Assembly (NCBI GenBank): GCA_021839245.1
Contig: JAKCBQ010000011.1
Coordinates: 1-42,215, forward strand
Source of the DNA: Pseudomonadota bacterium
GTDB taxonomy: Bacteria; Pseudomonadota; Gammaproteobacteria; JAKAQQ01
Reading direction: 5' to 3'
Length of the DNA: 42,215 nucleotides
Each line of letters opens with the position of its first letter. Within the stretch, counting starts at the first letter, position 1. Under the pieces are notes generated by a model that saw only the letters and a program-made list of their open reading frames with translations, did not search any database and was not told the DNA's origin. The position numbers and the translations under genes were made by a program. This document shows, piece after piece, positions 25,338 to 32,856 of the stretch.

Positions 25338-27147
25338 TCCCGTTCGGGGTGAACGAGGGTCACATCCGAAATCCGGTCGGTCGCCCCTCTGCGTGAGCCT
25401 GATGGTGGCGGCACTTCTCGGCCTTGGGGGCTGCGCGTCGATGTCGTCCGTGGACCGACTTCGGGCAACCGCCCGAGCGACCAACGCCCGACTCGCGCAC
25501 ATCGAATTCCAGCAGGCAGGGCTCGCACGCGAGCTACGCACGCTTCGCGCCCATCTCGAATCAGAAATTCGACACATCCAGACGACGCAAACCCTGCTCG
25601 CCACGCGCCTGGCATCCACCAAGGACCAAGCGCGAACCGCTCTTATGAAGGCTCGACAAGCCGACGAAGCCATGCGGGTGACGCGCGCCTTGAACTCCGC
25701 GTCTTCTTCGGCCGCCCACGCCAGCGGCGCGTGGCTTTTCAACAAGGTTCTGAATCAAGCCCGGCGGCTTGCGGGCGAGGCTTATGTTCCCCCCGCCCGC
25801 GCACCGGCGGCGGTGCGTGCGATCGGCCCCGCCGCCGACCGTCCCCTCGACTGGCACGGGGTGCTGCCGGGCTGGCCGACAACCGCCCGTTTGCAGCTTG
25901 CGTTCGATCCGGACGACGCCCGATATGATCAGGCCGTTGCGATGTACGTGGTTGCCGACAAACATATCCTGCCGATCACCCTGAACCCTGGGGATTTCAA
26001 TCTCCCAAGCTCTCTGAGCCGCAAGCTTCCCAGCCGCCTCCCGGCTGCAGGATTTTCCGTCGTCAGCCGAAGGCGCGACCACGTGCCTTACGCCTTCCTG
26101 TCCTTTCTCGGAGCCAGTTACTTCCGGGCGCGCGGATGGCACGAGTCGTGGGGAGACTGGTCTCGTGCGGTCTCCCTCGACACCGCGGTGCCCAACCGAC
26201 GCGAGGAGTTTCCCTCGTTCCGCGATTTCTGGATCGTGATGCCGTCGGCTTCTGCGCGCACACTGACCGTCGTGGCCCTGCTCGACGGATCGAGCGTGAC
26301 CGGCGCCTTTCGGTTTCGCGCGACACCGGGACCGGACACCCGGATCCGCGTGACGGCCGCCCTTTTTCTGCGCCGGCCCGTGCATCTCCTTGGCGTCGCC
26401 CCCCTGGTCAGCATGTATCTTCGGGGGCGCATGCGACCGGCGCACCACCCGAGACTGCATCCGAGCGTCCACTACGCGGACGGGCTGTCGTTCGAAACCG
26501 GCAACCGTCGTTGGGCCTGGTCCCCCCTCATCGATCCGCGGTGGCCGAACGTCCGGACGTTTCCTCTTCCGGACCCGCTGCGCTTCGGACTCGTGCAACG
26601 CGATCGAAGCTTCCAGGCCTATCAGGCCGCCCAAGCCGACTACCAACAATGTCCGAACGTCTGGATCGACCCCCACGGTCACTGGGGGAACGGCCGTCTC
26701 GAGCTTGTCGAGCTTCCCAGCCACCGTGCCACGAATGCCAACGTCGTGACCTTTTGGGTTCCCCGCACGCCTCCGCCCCCTCAAAAGCCGCTGGTCGTGC
26801 GCTACACCATTCGCTTTGGGGAGCGACCCAGCATTCACCCCTCGCGGGGTTACGTCCAGGAAACCCGTGAGACTCCGGCCGCGCATGACCGTAAGGTCTT
26901 CACCGTCTACTTTCGCGGAGGTCGTCTTGACCGGATCCCCGCCTGGATTCGACTGGAACCCGCGGTCACCCTTCGCGGCCGGGGACGGGTTCGCGATGTT
27001 TCGCTCGTGAAGCTTCCAACCCTCGGGCTCTGGCGCCTCCGCTACACCGTACCCAACCGGCCGGGGCTCATCGTGAAGGCATGGATCCGCTATCACAACA
27101 AGCCCTTGACCGAGATTTGGACGTACGAGATTCCACGCCGGTTTTGA
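25276..27147 (+). CDS. OpgG/OpgD-family glucan protein with lipobox and coiled-coil N-terminus
   Basis: A 623-residue protein. Residues about 155-623 are an OpgG/OpgD (MdoG) domain: WLFNKVLNQARRLAGEAYVPP, FLSFLGASYFRARG, FPSFRDFWIVMPS, LLGVAPLVSMYLRG, VHYADGLSFETGNRRWAWSP, RFGLVQRDRSFQAYQ and PHGHWGNGRLELVELPS. The N-terminus is unusual: after 37 polar residues comes a hydrophobic run ending in a lipobox (LLGLGGC, Cys53), then a coiled coil at about 58-135 (LARELRTLRAHLESEIRHI and similar heptads). It should be a membrane-anchored periplasmic lipoprotein rather than the usual soluble one. The family shapes or branches OPG backbones and some members are beta-1,2-glucanases (GH186). ATG 25276 overlaps opgH by 62 bases and has GGAGG only three bases upstream; ATG 25402 would leave only about ten residues before the lipobox Cys. 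Confidence 0.85.
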   Translation: MNGSGPLGCSKDNPGDSRKRNPVRGERGSHPKSGRSPLCVSLMVAALLGLGGCASMSSVDRLRATARATNARLAHIEFQQAGLARELRTLRAHLESEIRHIQTTQTLLATRLASTKDQARTALMKARQADEAMRVTRALNSASSSAAHASGAWLFNKVLNQARRLAGEAYVPPARAPAAVRAIGPAADRPLDWHGVLPGWPTTARLQLAFDPDDARYDQAVAMYVVADKHILPITLNPGDFNLPSSLSRKLPSRLPAAGFSVVSRRRDHVPYAFLSFLGASYFRARGWHESWGDWSRAVSLDTAVPNRREEFPSFRDFWIVMPSASARTLTVVALLDGSSVTGAFRFRATPGPDTRIRVTAALFLRRPVHLLGVAPLVSMYLRGRMRPAHHPRLHPSVHYADGLSFETGNRRWAWSPLIDPRWPNVRTFPLPDPLRFGLVQRDRSFQAYQAAQADYQQCPNVWIDPHGHWGNGRLELVELPSHRATNANVVTFWVPRTPPPPQKPLVVRYTIRFGERPSIHPSRGYVQETRETPAAHDRKVFTVYFRGGRLDRIPAWIRLEPAVTLRGRGRVRDVSLVKLPTLGLWRLRYTVPNRPGLIVKAWIRYHNKPLTEIWTYEIPRRF

Positions 27148-27166
27148 AGAAAGGATCGACGAAACA

Positions 27167-27197
27167 CCGGGGGCGGGCCCCGGTGGACACGTATAAT
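27167..27197 (+). promoter_or_regulatory. Hairpin followed by perfect TATAAT between the two opgG-type genes
   Basis: CCGGGG (27167-27172), a five-base loop and CCCCGG (27178-27183), then TATAAT at 27192-27197. The hexamer is a perfect sigma-70 -10, but no -35 is seen at 17 bases; the hairpin occupies that place. It may be an internal promoter or attenuator giving separate control of the second opgG-type gene. Confidence 0.35.
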
Positions 27198-27381
27198 GTC
27201 GCTCATGCTCTCGGGATCCACCGCCACAGAAGACGACACGAGCTCTCTCGGCGTGTGCGTAAACCGCGGTCGATGCCCGTCCGGCCGCTCGGGCGATGCG
27301 CCCCTCTTCTCGCGTGAGGTCTGTTGCCGGGTGATGGAAACGGGCACGCTCGCGCCCGACTTCCGGGCCGGAATTCCGTGA
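27196..27381 (+). CDS. Possible 61-residue leader peptide upstream of opgG
   Basis: An open frame from ATG 27196, which overlaps the TATAAT, to a TGA that overlaps the GTG of the next opgG-type gene (GTGA). It encodes a Ser/Gly/Cys-rich peptide with no recognisable motif or signal and lacks a ribosome site. The coupling echoes the start of the operon. Chance is quite likely; it is listed because the 230-base gap is otherwise unexplained. Confidence 0.2.
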   Translation: MSLMLSGSTATEDDTSSLGVCVNRGRCPSGRSGDAPLFSREVCCRVMETGTLAPDFRAGIP

Positions 27382-28952
27382 AGCGTCCGCGGCTAGCCTT
27401 TTTGTGTTGCGCTCTCGCGCTCGGTCCCGCTTGGGGGGCCACGGGCCGGCACGCGCGCTTTTCTTTTTCGGCCGTCGTCTCTGAAGCCCGGGCGCTCGCC
27501 AAGAAGCCGTACACTCCTTCAAAATCGATCCCTCGATTTCTGAGGCGACTCACCTACAACGAATATCAGTCGATCCGCTTTATCCCGACCAAAGCCATCT
27601 GGCGGAAGCAGCATGCACGGTTCCAGGTGCAGCTCATTTCTCCCGGACTCTATTACACGACGCCGATCCAGATATTCACCGTTTCAAACGGCTTCAGTCA
27701 ACCGGTTGTGTTCCATCGTGCGGATTTTACCTATCCGTCTCCCGCCCTCGCCAAACGCATTCCTCCGCGTCTCGGGTACGCCGGGTTCAAACTCACCTAT
27801 CCCCTCGTGGGGCACCATCGTCACAACCAGTTCCTGGTGTTCGCGGGGGCGAGTTATTTCCGCGCCGTTGGCCGCCCCAACCGTTTCGGACTTTCCGCGC
27901 GGGGCATCGCGATCAACACGGCGTTCCCCCCGCACGAGCAGTTTCCCGCGTTCGAGAAGTTTTGGATCCTCAAGCCGGCTCCCGGGGCCCGCCGGATCCA
28001 GGTCGACGCTCTTTTGAACGGACGGAGCGTCACCGGCGCTTACCGATTCGTGATTCGCCCCGGCAACGTCACCCGGATCCGGGTAGAGGCGCGGCTCTTT
28101 TTCCGTCATCGGCCGCGCGTGCTCGGCATCGCCCCGTTGACCAGCATGTTTTTTTACGGCGTCGGGACCCCCCGACCGACCGGGGAATGGCGCCCGGCCG
28201 TTCACGATTCCGACGGACTCGAGATGGTCAACGGCGACGGCGAGTGGATTTGGCGGCCGTTGATCGACCCCCCTTCGTTTCAGGTGACCAGTTTCTCCCT
28301 GGACGATCCGCGCGGGTTCGGTCTGGTTCAGCGTGACGAGCGGTTCGTCAACTACGAGGATCTCAACGACCGCTACGACCTGCGTCCGAGCGCCTGGGTG
28401 ATCCCGCGGGGGTCCTGGGGGCACGGCCGACTCGAACTGGTTGAAATTCCCACCGCGTCAGAAACCGTCGACAACATCGTCTCGTACTGGGTCCCCGGTT
28501 TCAAAATCCGCCCCGGACGGGAATACCGCTTCGCCTACCGGCTCTTGTTCGGCCGCGCCTCGGTTGCCAAACCTCCGGGCGGGGCCGTGGTGCATACCTT
28601 CGTCGGGGCGGGGCGAAACCCCGGCATGCCTTGCCGCGCGGATCGCCACACCCTCCGGTTCATCGTCGATTTCACGGTTCCTCGAAGCGGGTCGCGTCTC
28701 CCGGTCCAGGGCGTCGTCACCGCGAATCCTCCGGCCCGGGTCACGGATGTCAACGTGATTCCGGCGCACGACATCGGGCCATCGCACCGTTCCTTCGACC
28801 GTCTGTCGTTTCTCGTACGAGTCCCTCCGGGGCACGCCCTTGAACTCAGAGCTTTCCTGAAGGATCAAGCCCACACGCTCACGGAAACGTGGAGCGAAAT
28901 GTTGCCCGCGGACGCCGTGCCGCCTCTGACGCAGACTCCGGGCTGTCCCTGA
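27378..28952 (+). CDS. opgG: OpgG/OpgD, periplasmic glucan biosynthesis protein
   Basis: A 524-residue soluble periplasmic protein with a normal signal peptide (RLAFLCCALALGPAWGA) and a full-length OpgG domain: FSFSAVVSEARALAKKPYTP, NEYQSIRFIPTKAIWRK, FQVQLISPGLYYTTPIQIF, FAGASYFRAVGRPNRFGLSA, GIAINTAFPPHEQFPAFEKF, VLGIAPLTSMFFYG, VHDSDGLEMVNGDGEWIWRP and WVIPRGSWGHGRLELVEIPT. Length and layout match E. coli OpgG and OpgD. It should act on the nascent beta-1,2-glucan released by OpgH. Which of the two paralogues in this operon is G-like and which D-like cannot be decided by eye. The start is GTG 27378, chosen because the signal peptide follows at once; the ribosome site is weak. Confidence 0.9.
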   Translation: MKRPRLAFLCCALALGPAWGATGRHARFSFSAVVSEARALAKKPYTPSKSIPRFLRRLTYNEYQSIRFIPTKAIWRKQHARFQVQLISPGLYYTTPIQIFTVSNGFSQPVVFHRADFTYPSPALAKRIPPRLGYAGFKLTYPLVGHHRHNQFLVFAGASYFRAVGRPNRFGLSARGIAINTAFPPHEQFPAFEKFWILKPAPGARRIQVDALLNGRSVTGAYRFVIRPGNVTRIRVEARLFFRHRPRVLGIAPLTSMFFYGVGTPRPTGEWRPAVHDSDGLEMVNGDGEWIWRPLIDPPSFQVTSFSLDDPRGFGLVQRDERFVNYEDLNDRYDLRPSAWVIPRGSWGHGRLELVEIPTASETVDNIVSYWVPGFKIRPGREYRFAYRLLFGRASVAKPPGGAVVHTFVGAGRNPGMPCRADRHTLRFIVDFTVPRSGSRLPVQGVVTANPPARVTDVNVIPAHDIGPSHRSFDRLSFLVRVPPGHALELRAFLKDQAHTLTETWSEMLPADAVPPLTQTPGCP

Positions 28953-29306
28953 GCCGGGAAGCCACCACCCTCCGTCAAGCGGAACGGTCGTCGCGGAAGA
29001 CACCGTCGAACACCCAGGAACGAAACTCAAGATCGCGGGCAAAGCGCCGGCAAGGATTCTTGCTCGACCCCGTCCCGGCCAGATTTCCGAGGCGCTCGCC
29101 GACGACACGCGGCTGATCCCGGATTCGAGGGCCGTCGGGAGATATCCTGGTTTTCCCCGCGCACGTGCGACGCGCGCCCGGCGAACGCCGTCGGGACATC
29201 TCCGACCCGTCGGCAAAACATGCCGCCGTTCTACAGGGAGCGTCCGTCGGCAATCAACGCGCAGGCTGTTTCAAAAGAAGGCTTTCTCGGTACGTACCGT
29301 CGCCTC
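28953..29306. other. Spacer downstream of the glucan operon, no recognised gene
   Basis: Open frames on both strands are Arg-rich and show no motif I recognise. No T-run hairpin was found after the opgG stop. A decayed gene is possible given the neighbouring wreckage. Confidence 0.35.
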
Positions 29307-29578
29307 CTAGCGCTTCAGGTTGCGGGAGAAGTTCTCGCGGAGGCCGAGAGCAAGCCAGGAGCGTGAACGTTTGTTCCACAAGCAGGCGAGCGGACATGCG
29401 GGTTGACCCCGTCGAATCTGTAGGCCCAAACACCCGAGAGGTCGCCTTTCTTCTCGTGACCGAGCGTAGGATTGGCGATGAGCTTGCGCATGGCGTCATG
29501 AACAGCCTCACGTTGGTTGGCATGAAGGTTCTTGTACGTCTGTTTGAACGCCGGCTTCTGACGGAGCGCGATCGTCAA
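29307..29578 (-). pseudogene. RelE/ParE-type toxin gene with two frameshifts
   Basis: Following the expected toxin across frames: LTIALRQKPAFKQTYKNLHA and GHEKKGDLSGVWAYRF in one frame, HVRLLVEQTFTLLA in the second (shift near 29405), then LALGLRENFSRNLKR and a TAG at 29307 in the third. The last piece matches the family ending L-x-L-G-x-H-E-N-F-Y-R-D-L-K-R. At least two single-base changes therefore inactivate the toxin, while the antitoxin upstream is intact. Confidence 0.65.
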
Positions 29579-29794
29579 TGTGTCCGGCAATTCAAAGGGC
29601 TCGGACTCTTCTTCCAGCGCCCGCAGAGTCTCAAGCACAAACTCGACCGGAAGATCCGGATTGTCCAGTGCGGCTCGCCCCACCTTGCCCCAGTAAGCCA
29701 CTTGTTGCGGAATTGAGCGCATCTCGGCCCTGGCACGCACCTTGGCAGACTCGTGCAGGTCATCGTCAATTCGAATCGAAACACTCAATGACAT
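29315..29794 (-). CDS. ParD-like antitoxin fused in frame to a RelE/ParE-type toxin start
   Basis: A 159-residue frame. Residues 1-70 are a ParD-like antitoxin: SVSIRIDDDLHESAKVRA, SIPQQVAYWGKVGRAALDNP, LPVEFVLETLRALEEESEPF. Without a stop the frame continues into a RelE/ParE-superfamily toxin: PAFKQTYKNLHANQREAVHD, AMRKLIANPTLGHEKKGDL, SGVWAYRF. Such toxins normally start a separate, slightly overlapping gene; a TTG at 29578 could start it here. After YRFDG the frame departs from the family and ends in a Ser/Pro-rich tail. GGAGG three bases before ATG 29794 favours this start over ATG 29818. The antitoxin half may still be functional; the toxin is probably dead. Confidence 0.75.
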   Translation of the reverse strand: MSLSVSIRIDDDLHESAKVRARAEMRSIPQQVAYWGKVGRAALDNPDLPVEFVLETLRALEEESEPFELPDTLTIALRQKPAFKQTYKNLHANQREAVHDAMRKLIANPTLGHEKKGDLSGVWAYRFDGVNPHVRSPACGTNVHAPGLLSASARTSPAT

Positions 29795-30115
29795 GCACCT
29801 CCTGTGGGGCAATACCACAACTGTAGATTCTTGCTACAACAGAGTCAACGCCATCACCTCTCGACCCGTCACCTGTCGACGTGTCCCTCGTCTGTACGGG
29901 ATACCTTGCCGATTTTGCGCTCGATATTCGAGCTCATTCTCAGGGGGCTGTCCACAGGAACTCACGGGTGAGCCTCGGATCTCGCCCCGACTGATGGCGG
30001 CAAGAGGAGGCTTGTATGGTTGGCCTCGAGGCCTTGGCAAGCGTGACGCTTGATCCCACGCCACCCCCGTCCTCCCTCGATCTTTCCCCGCAACGTCTTG
30101 GTGCCTTTCCTGCGA
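29795..30115. other. Spacer, no recognised gene
   Basis: This stretch lies between the antitoxin start and the ybjQ remnant. No coding frame with recognisable content and no clear promoter was found. Confidence 0.35.
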
Positions 30116-30181
30116 TCACGGCATCGAAAGGGTGGGATCAGCAGAGTTGGTGATAAGGATGGGCGCGAGAATCTCGGCCAT
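30116..30181 (-). pseudogene. 5' remnant of a second ybjQ gene
   Basis: It has the same GGAGG site, spacing and ATG as the intact gene at 18852. The frame begins MAEILAPILITN, parallel to MAETSCTILTTN of the intact copy, then departs and stops after 21 residues. It is part of the duplicated flank of tRNA-Leu. Confidence 0.7.
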
Positions 30182-30351
30182 CGCAGGGCCCTCCAAAGAG
30201 CAGCGTAAACCGTTCATCTTGGCACTATCCAGTCGTTCGCATCCACCCGATCCGGCTGAAGCGATCGGCCGGCAAAACCTTGTCCGCTCACGTAAACGCT
30301 TCGAGCGGTGGTGCCGAAATCTGGTGCCCGAGGCCGGACTCGAACCGGCAC
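30172..30351 (-). repeat. Right boundary repeat: tRNA-Leu 3' end plus flank
   Basis: The partner of 18843-19025. It runs from the first ybjQ codons through CGTTCGCATCCACCCGATCCGG and CGCTTCGAGCGGTGGTGCCG blocks into the 3' strand of tRNA-Leu. The repeat ends inside the tRNA at the 5' side of the T-stem (30351), where the intact tRNA continues. Confidence 0.75.
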
Positions 30352-30405
30352 GGCCGAAGCCGAGGGATTTTAAGTCCCTTGCGTCTACCATTCCGCCACC
30401 CGGGC
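30322..30405 (-). tRNA. tRNA-Leu (TAA)
   Basis: A complete class II tRNA of 84 bases. The acceptor GCCCGGG pairs with CTCGGGC (one G-U), with discriminator A and an encoded CCA. The D arm holds GGCGGAATGGTAGACGC, the anticodon loop is CTTAAAA (anticodon TAA), the variable arm is CTCGGCTTCGGCCG, and the T arm is CCGGTTCGAGTCCGG. It follows pgsA by 33 bases on the same strand, as in gammaproteobacteria, but without tRNA-Gly and tRNA-Cys between. Its 3' half is duplicated 11.3 kb away. Confidence 0.97.
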
Positions 30406-30438
30406 ACACCCCCCGCAGTCTACGGCGACTCTCGTTCC

Positions 30439-31020
30439 TCAGGCACTTTTCTTGCCGTCGAAACCCCGGCGGAGGAAGATCCATGAGGCCAGGAGATAGG
30501 ACATCCCCGACCAGAGGGTGAGGACGACCGACACGTAGAGGAGCACGAGCCCGACCCGGTCGAGAAACGGACCCGGGTGGGCAAGGAGCGTGACGAGCGC
30601 CACCATCTGGACGGCCGTCTTCGTCTTGGCCAGAAAGCTCACCTTCACGGTCCCGGAGGCGCCCGCCCCGGCCATCCACTCCCGGAGCCCGGCGATGATG
30701 AGCTCGCGGCTCACGATGACGAGCGCGGCAAAAAAGAGAAGAAACGTGGGCTGGCGCAGGAGAAGGAGAAGAAGCGCCGCGGTCACCATGAGCTTGTCGG
30801 CGATCGGATCGACGACCGCCCCAAAGCGGCTCGTCGATCCCCAGCGGCGGGCGAGCGCGCCGTCGAGCCCGTCGGTCACGGCCGCAAGCGCAAAGACCCC
30901 CGCGGCGAGAGGACCCGCCCACCCCGGCGAAGCGAGAAAATCCACGGCCAGAAACACCGGCACGAGAAGGATCCGGAGGAGCGTGAGAAGGTTCGGGAGG
31001 CTAGGCGGGCGGCTCGTCAT
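30439..31020 (-). CDS. pgsA: CDP-diacylglycerol-glycerol-3-phosphate 3-phosphatidyltransferase
   Basis: A 193-residue inner-membrane enzyme that makes phosphatidylglycerol phosphate, the first committed step to phosphatidylglycerol and cardiolipin. The CDP-alcohol phosphotransferase signature is complete: DGLDGALARRWGSTSRFGAV followed by VDPIADK. The start SLPNLLTLLRILLVPVF is typical of PgsA, and five or six membrane helices are seen. ATG 31020 lies 20 bases inside the end of uvrC, the same overlap-type pairing known from many gammaproteobacteria. tRNA-Leu follows. Confidence 0.93.
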   Translation of the reverse strand: MTSRPPSLPNLLTLLRILLVPVFLAVDFLASPGWAGPLAAGVFALAAVTDGLDGALARRWGSTSRFGAVVDPIADKLMVTAALLLLLLRQPTFLLFFAALVIVSRELIIAGLREWMAGAGASGTVKVSFLAKTKTAVQMVALVTLLAHPGPFLDRVGLVLLYVSVVLTLWSGMSYLLASWIFLRRGFDGKKSA

Positions 31021-32845
31021 GAAGACTCCGGTAAACCCTCTCGGCAAGGGTCCGGTGGAATCCCGGCACACGGGCGATGTCCTCCACCCCCGCGCGCGCG
31101 AGATCGTGCAATCCCCCAAAGTGTACGAGAAGCGCCCGGCGTCGTTTGGGCCCGAGACCCCGAATGCCCTCGAGGGTGGAGGATCCCGAGCGACGGCGGA
31201 GCCTCTCACGGTGACCCCGGATCGCGAAGCGGTGGGCCTCGTCCCGAAGCCTCTGGAGAAAGTGGACGACCGGGCTGTGAGGGTCGAGCGCCAGGGGCTC
31301 GTCGTGGGCCGTCCCGTAGATCTTCTCCTCCCCAACCTTGCGGGCCGGGCCCTTGGCGATGGCCAGGATCGCGATCCGTCTGTCGAGGCCGAGCTCGGCG
31401 AGAACCCGCCGGGCGACATCGCGCTGGCGGAGCCCCCCGTCGATGAGGAGGAGATCCGGACGTTCGTCTGTTCCCTCCTCTTCCCCCTTTCCCCCCGCGC
31501 GCGGGCGGAGAGCCCGGCGGAGGGCTTCCTCGAGGGCGTGGTAGTCGTCCCCCGGGTCGGCCGTCCGGATGTTGTAGCGGCGGTAGGCGCTCTTGAGAAG
31601 CCCCTCGGGACCGGCCACCACGCAGGAGGCCACCGTGGCCTCGCCTCCCGTGTGGCTCACGTCGAAGCAGGCCACGCGGTGAAGGGGATGAGGCGCCGCG
31701 ACGAGGGCGGTGAGCTCGCCGAGGATTCCCTGCTGGAGGGCTTCGCCGGCGTGTTTGAGCGCGAGGGCGTGGAGGGCGTTCTCCTCGACCATGGCCACCC
31801 AGCGACGACGGTCCCCGCGGCGCCCGGCCGTGAGGCGCGGGGCCGTCCCCCGCTCCTTGCCCAAGGCCTCGGCGACGGCGGCCGCGTCCGGGAGCGGCCG
31901 GTCGAGGACGATCTCGGGAGGGGGCGGATCGCCCGCCGCGTAGTGCTGGAGGAGGAAAGCGCGGAGCGTGTCTTCCGCCGTCTCCTCGAGCCCTCCCCGG
32001 GCCGGGTAGCTCCAGGTCCCGAGGGTGCGGCCGGAACGGATCCGCATGAGGGACACCGCCCGGAGCGGCGGGCGCTCGGCGAGGGCGATCACGTCGAGAT
32101 CGCCCCCCTGGCGGCTCACGATCTGATGGGTCTGGATCTGGCGGATCTGGAGGATCCGGTCGCGGATCTCGGCCGCCTTCTCGAACTCGTAGCGTTCGGC
32201 CGCCTGGGTCATCTCGGCGTGGAGGGCGTCCAGCACGTCGTGGGTGTTGCCCTCGAGAAAGCGGACGGCCTGGGCCACGGAGGCGGCGTAGGCCTCCGGG
32301 GTGACGAGCCCCACGCAGGGCGCCGAGCAGTGCCCGATCTCGTACTGGAGACACGGGCGGTGGCGGTTGGTGAAGAACCGGTCGTTGCAGTTCCGGAGAC
32401 GGAAGAAACGCGAGAGCTGCTGGAGCGTCTGACGGACGGCCGGGGGGTGCGGGTAGGGACCGAAGCAGCGGCCCGTGGGCCGGCGGGCGCGGTAGAGGAC
32501 GAAGCGGGGGAAACCCAGGGTCTCGACGAGACGGATGTAGGGATAGCTCTTGTCGTCGCGGAAGATGATGTTGTAACGCGGCCGGTGGTGCTTGATGAGG
32601 TTGCTCTCGAGGAGGAGGGCCTCGGCCGAGCTCGCCGTCACCGTGATCTCGACGTCCGCCACCTGGGCGAGGAGACGGCGGATCCGCGGCCCGAGCCGCT
32701 CGGGATGGGTGTAGCTCTGAAGGCGCGTGCGGAGACGGTCGGCCTTGCCGACGTAGAGCACCTCGCCCGAGGCGTCCAGCATGCGGTAGACCCCCGGGAG
32801 GCGGGGGGCGCGGGCCACGAGACGGCGGAAACTCTCCGAATCCAC
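31001..32845 (-). CDS. uvrC: UvrABC excision nuclease subunit C
   Basis: A 614-residue protein that makes both incisions in nucleotide excision repair. In order: GIY-YIG nuclease (PGVYRMLDASGEVLYVGKAD, about 13-90); a four-Cys cluster (RNCNDRF, RPCLQYEIGHCSAPC, about 150-180), the iron-sulfur site reported in UvrC; the UVR motif that binds UvrB (MTQAAERYEFEKAAEIRDRI); the RNase H-like second nuclease with FDVSHTGGEA and DLLLIDGGLRQ; and a C-terminal helix-hairpin-helix pair (LEGIRGLGPKRRRALLVHFG). GTG 32845 gives the family length and lies 11 bases after the stop of the thioredoxin/NHL gene. Confidence 0.95.
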   Translation of the reverse strand: MDSESFRRLVARAPRLPGVYRMLDASGEVLYVGKADRLRTRLQSYTHPERLGPRIRRLLAQVADVEITVTASSAEALLLESNLIKHHRPRYNIIFRDDKSYPYIRLVETLGFPRFVLYRARRPTGRCFGPYPHPPAVRQTLQQLSRFFRLRNCNDRFFTNRHRPCLQYEIGHCSAPCVGLVTPEAYAASVAQAVRFLEGNTHDVLDALHAEMTQAAERYEFEKAAEIRDRILQIRQIQTHQIVSRQGGDLDVIALAERPPLRAVSLMRIRSGRTLGTWSYPARGGLEETAEDTLRAFLLQHYAAGDPPPPEIVLDRPLPDAAAVAEALGKERGTAPRLTAGRRGDRRRWVAMVEENALHALALKHAGEALQQGILGELTALVAAPHPLHRVACFDVSHTGGEATVASCVVAGPEGLLKSAYRRYNIRTADPGDDYHALEEALRRALRPRAGGKGEEEGTDERPDLLLIDGGLRQRDVARRVLAELGLDRRIAILAIAKGPARKVGEEKIYGTAHDEPLALDPHSPVVHFLQRLRDEAHRFAIRGHRERLRRRSGSSTLEGIRGLGPKRRRALLVHFGGLHDLARAGVEDIARVPGFHRTLAERVYRSLHDEPPA

Positions 32846-32856
32846 AGAAACGGATC

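Noticed and set aside
25561..27522. A 653-codon minus-strand frame opposite the first opgG-type gene
   Set aside because: Antisense shadow of a well-supported gene.
28975..29253. A 92-codon minus-strand frame after the glucan operon
   Set aside because: Arg/Pro-rich with no recognisable domain; considered as a PIN or DUF5615-type relic, but the match was not convincing.
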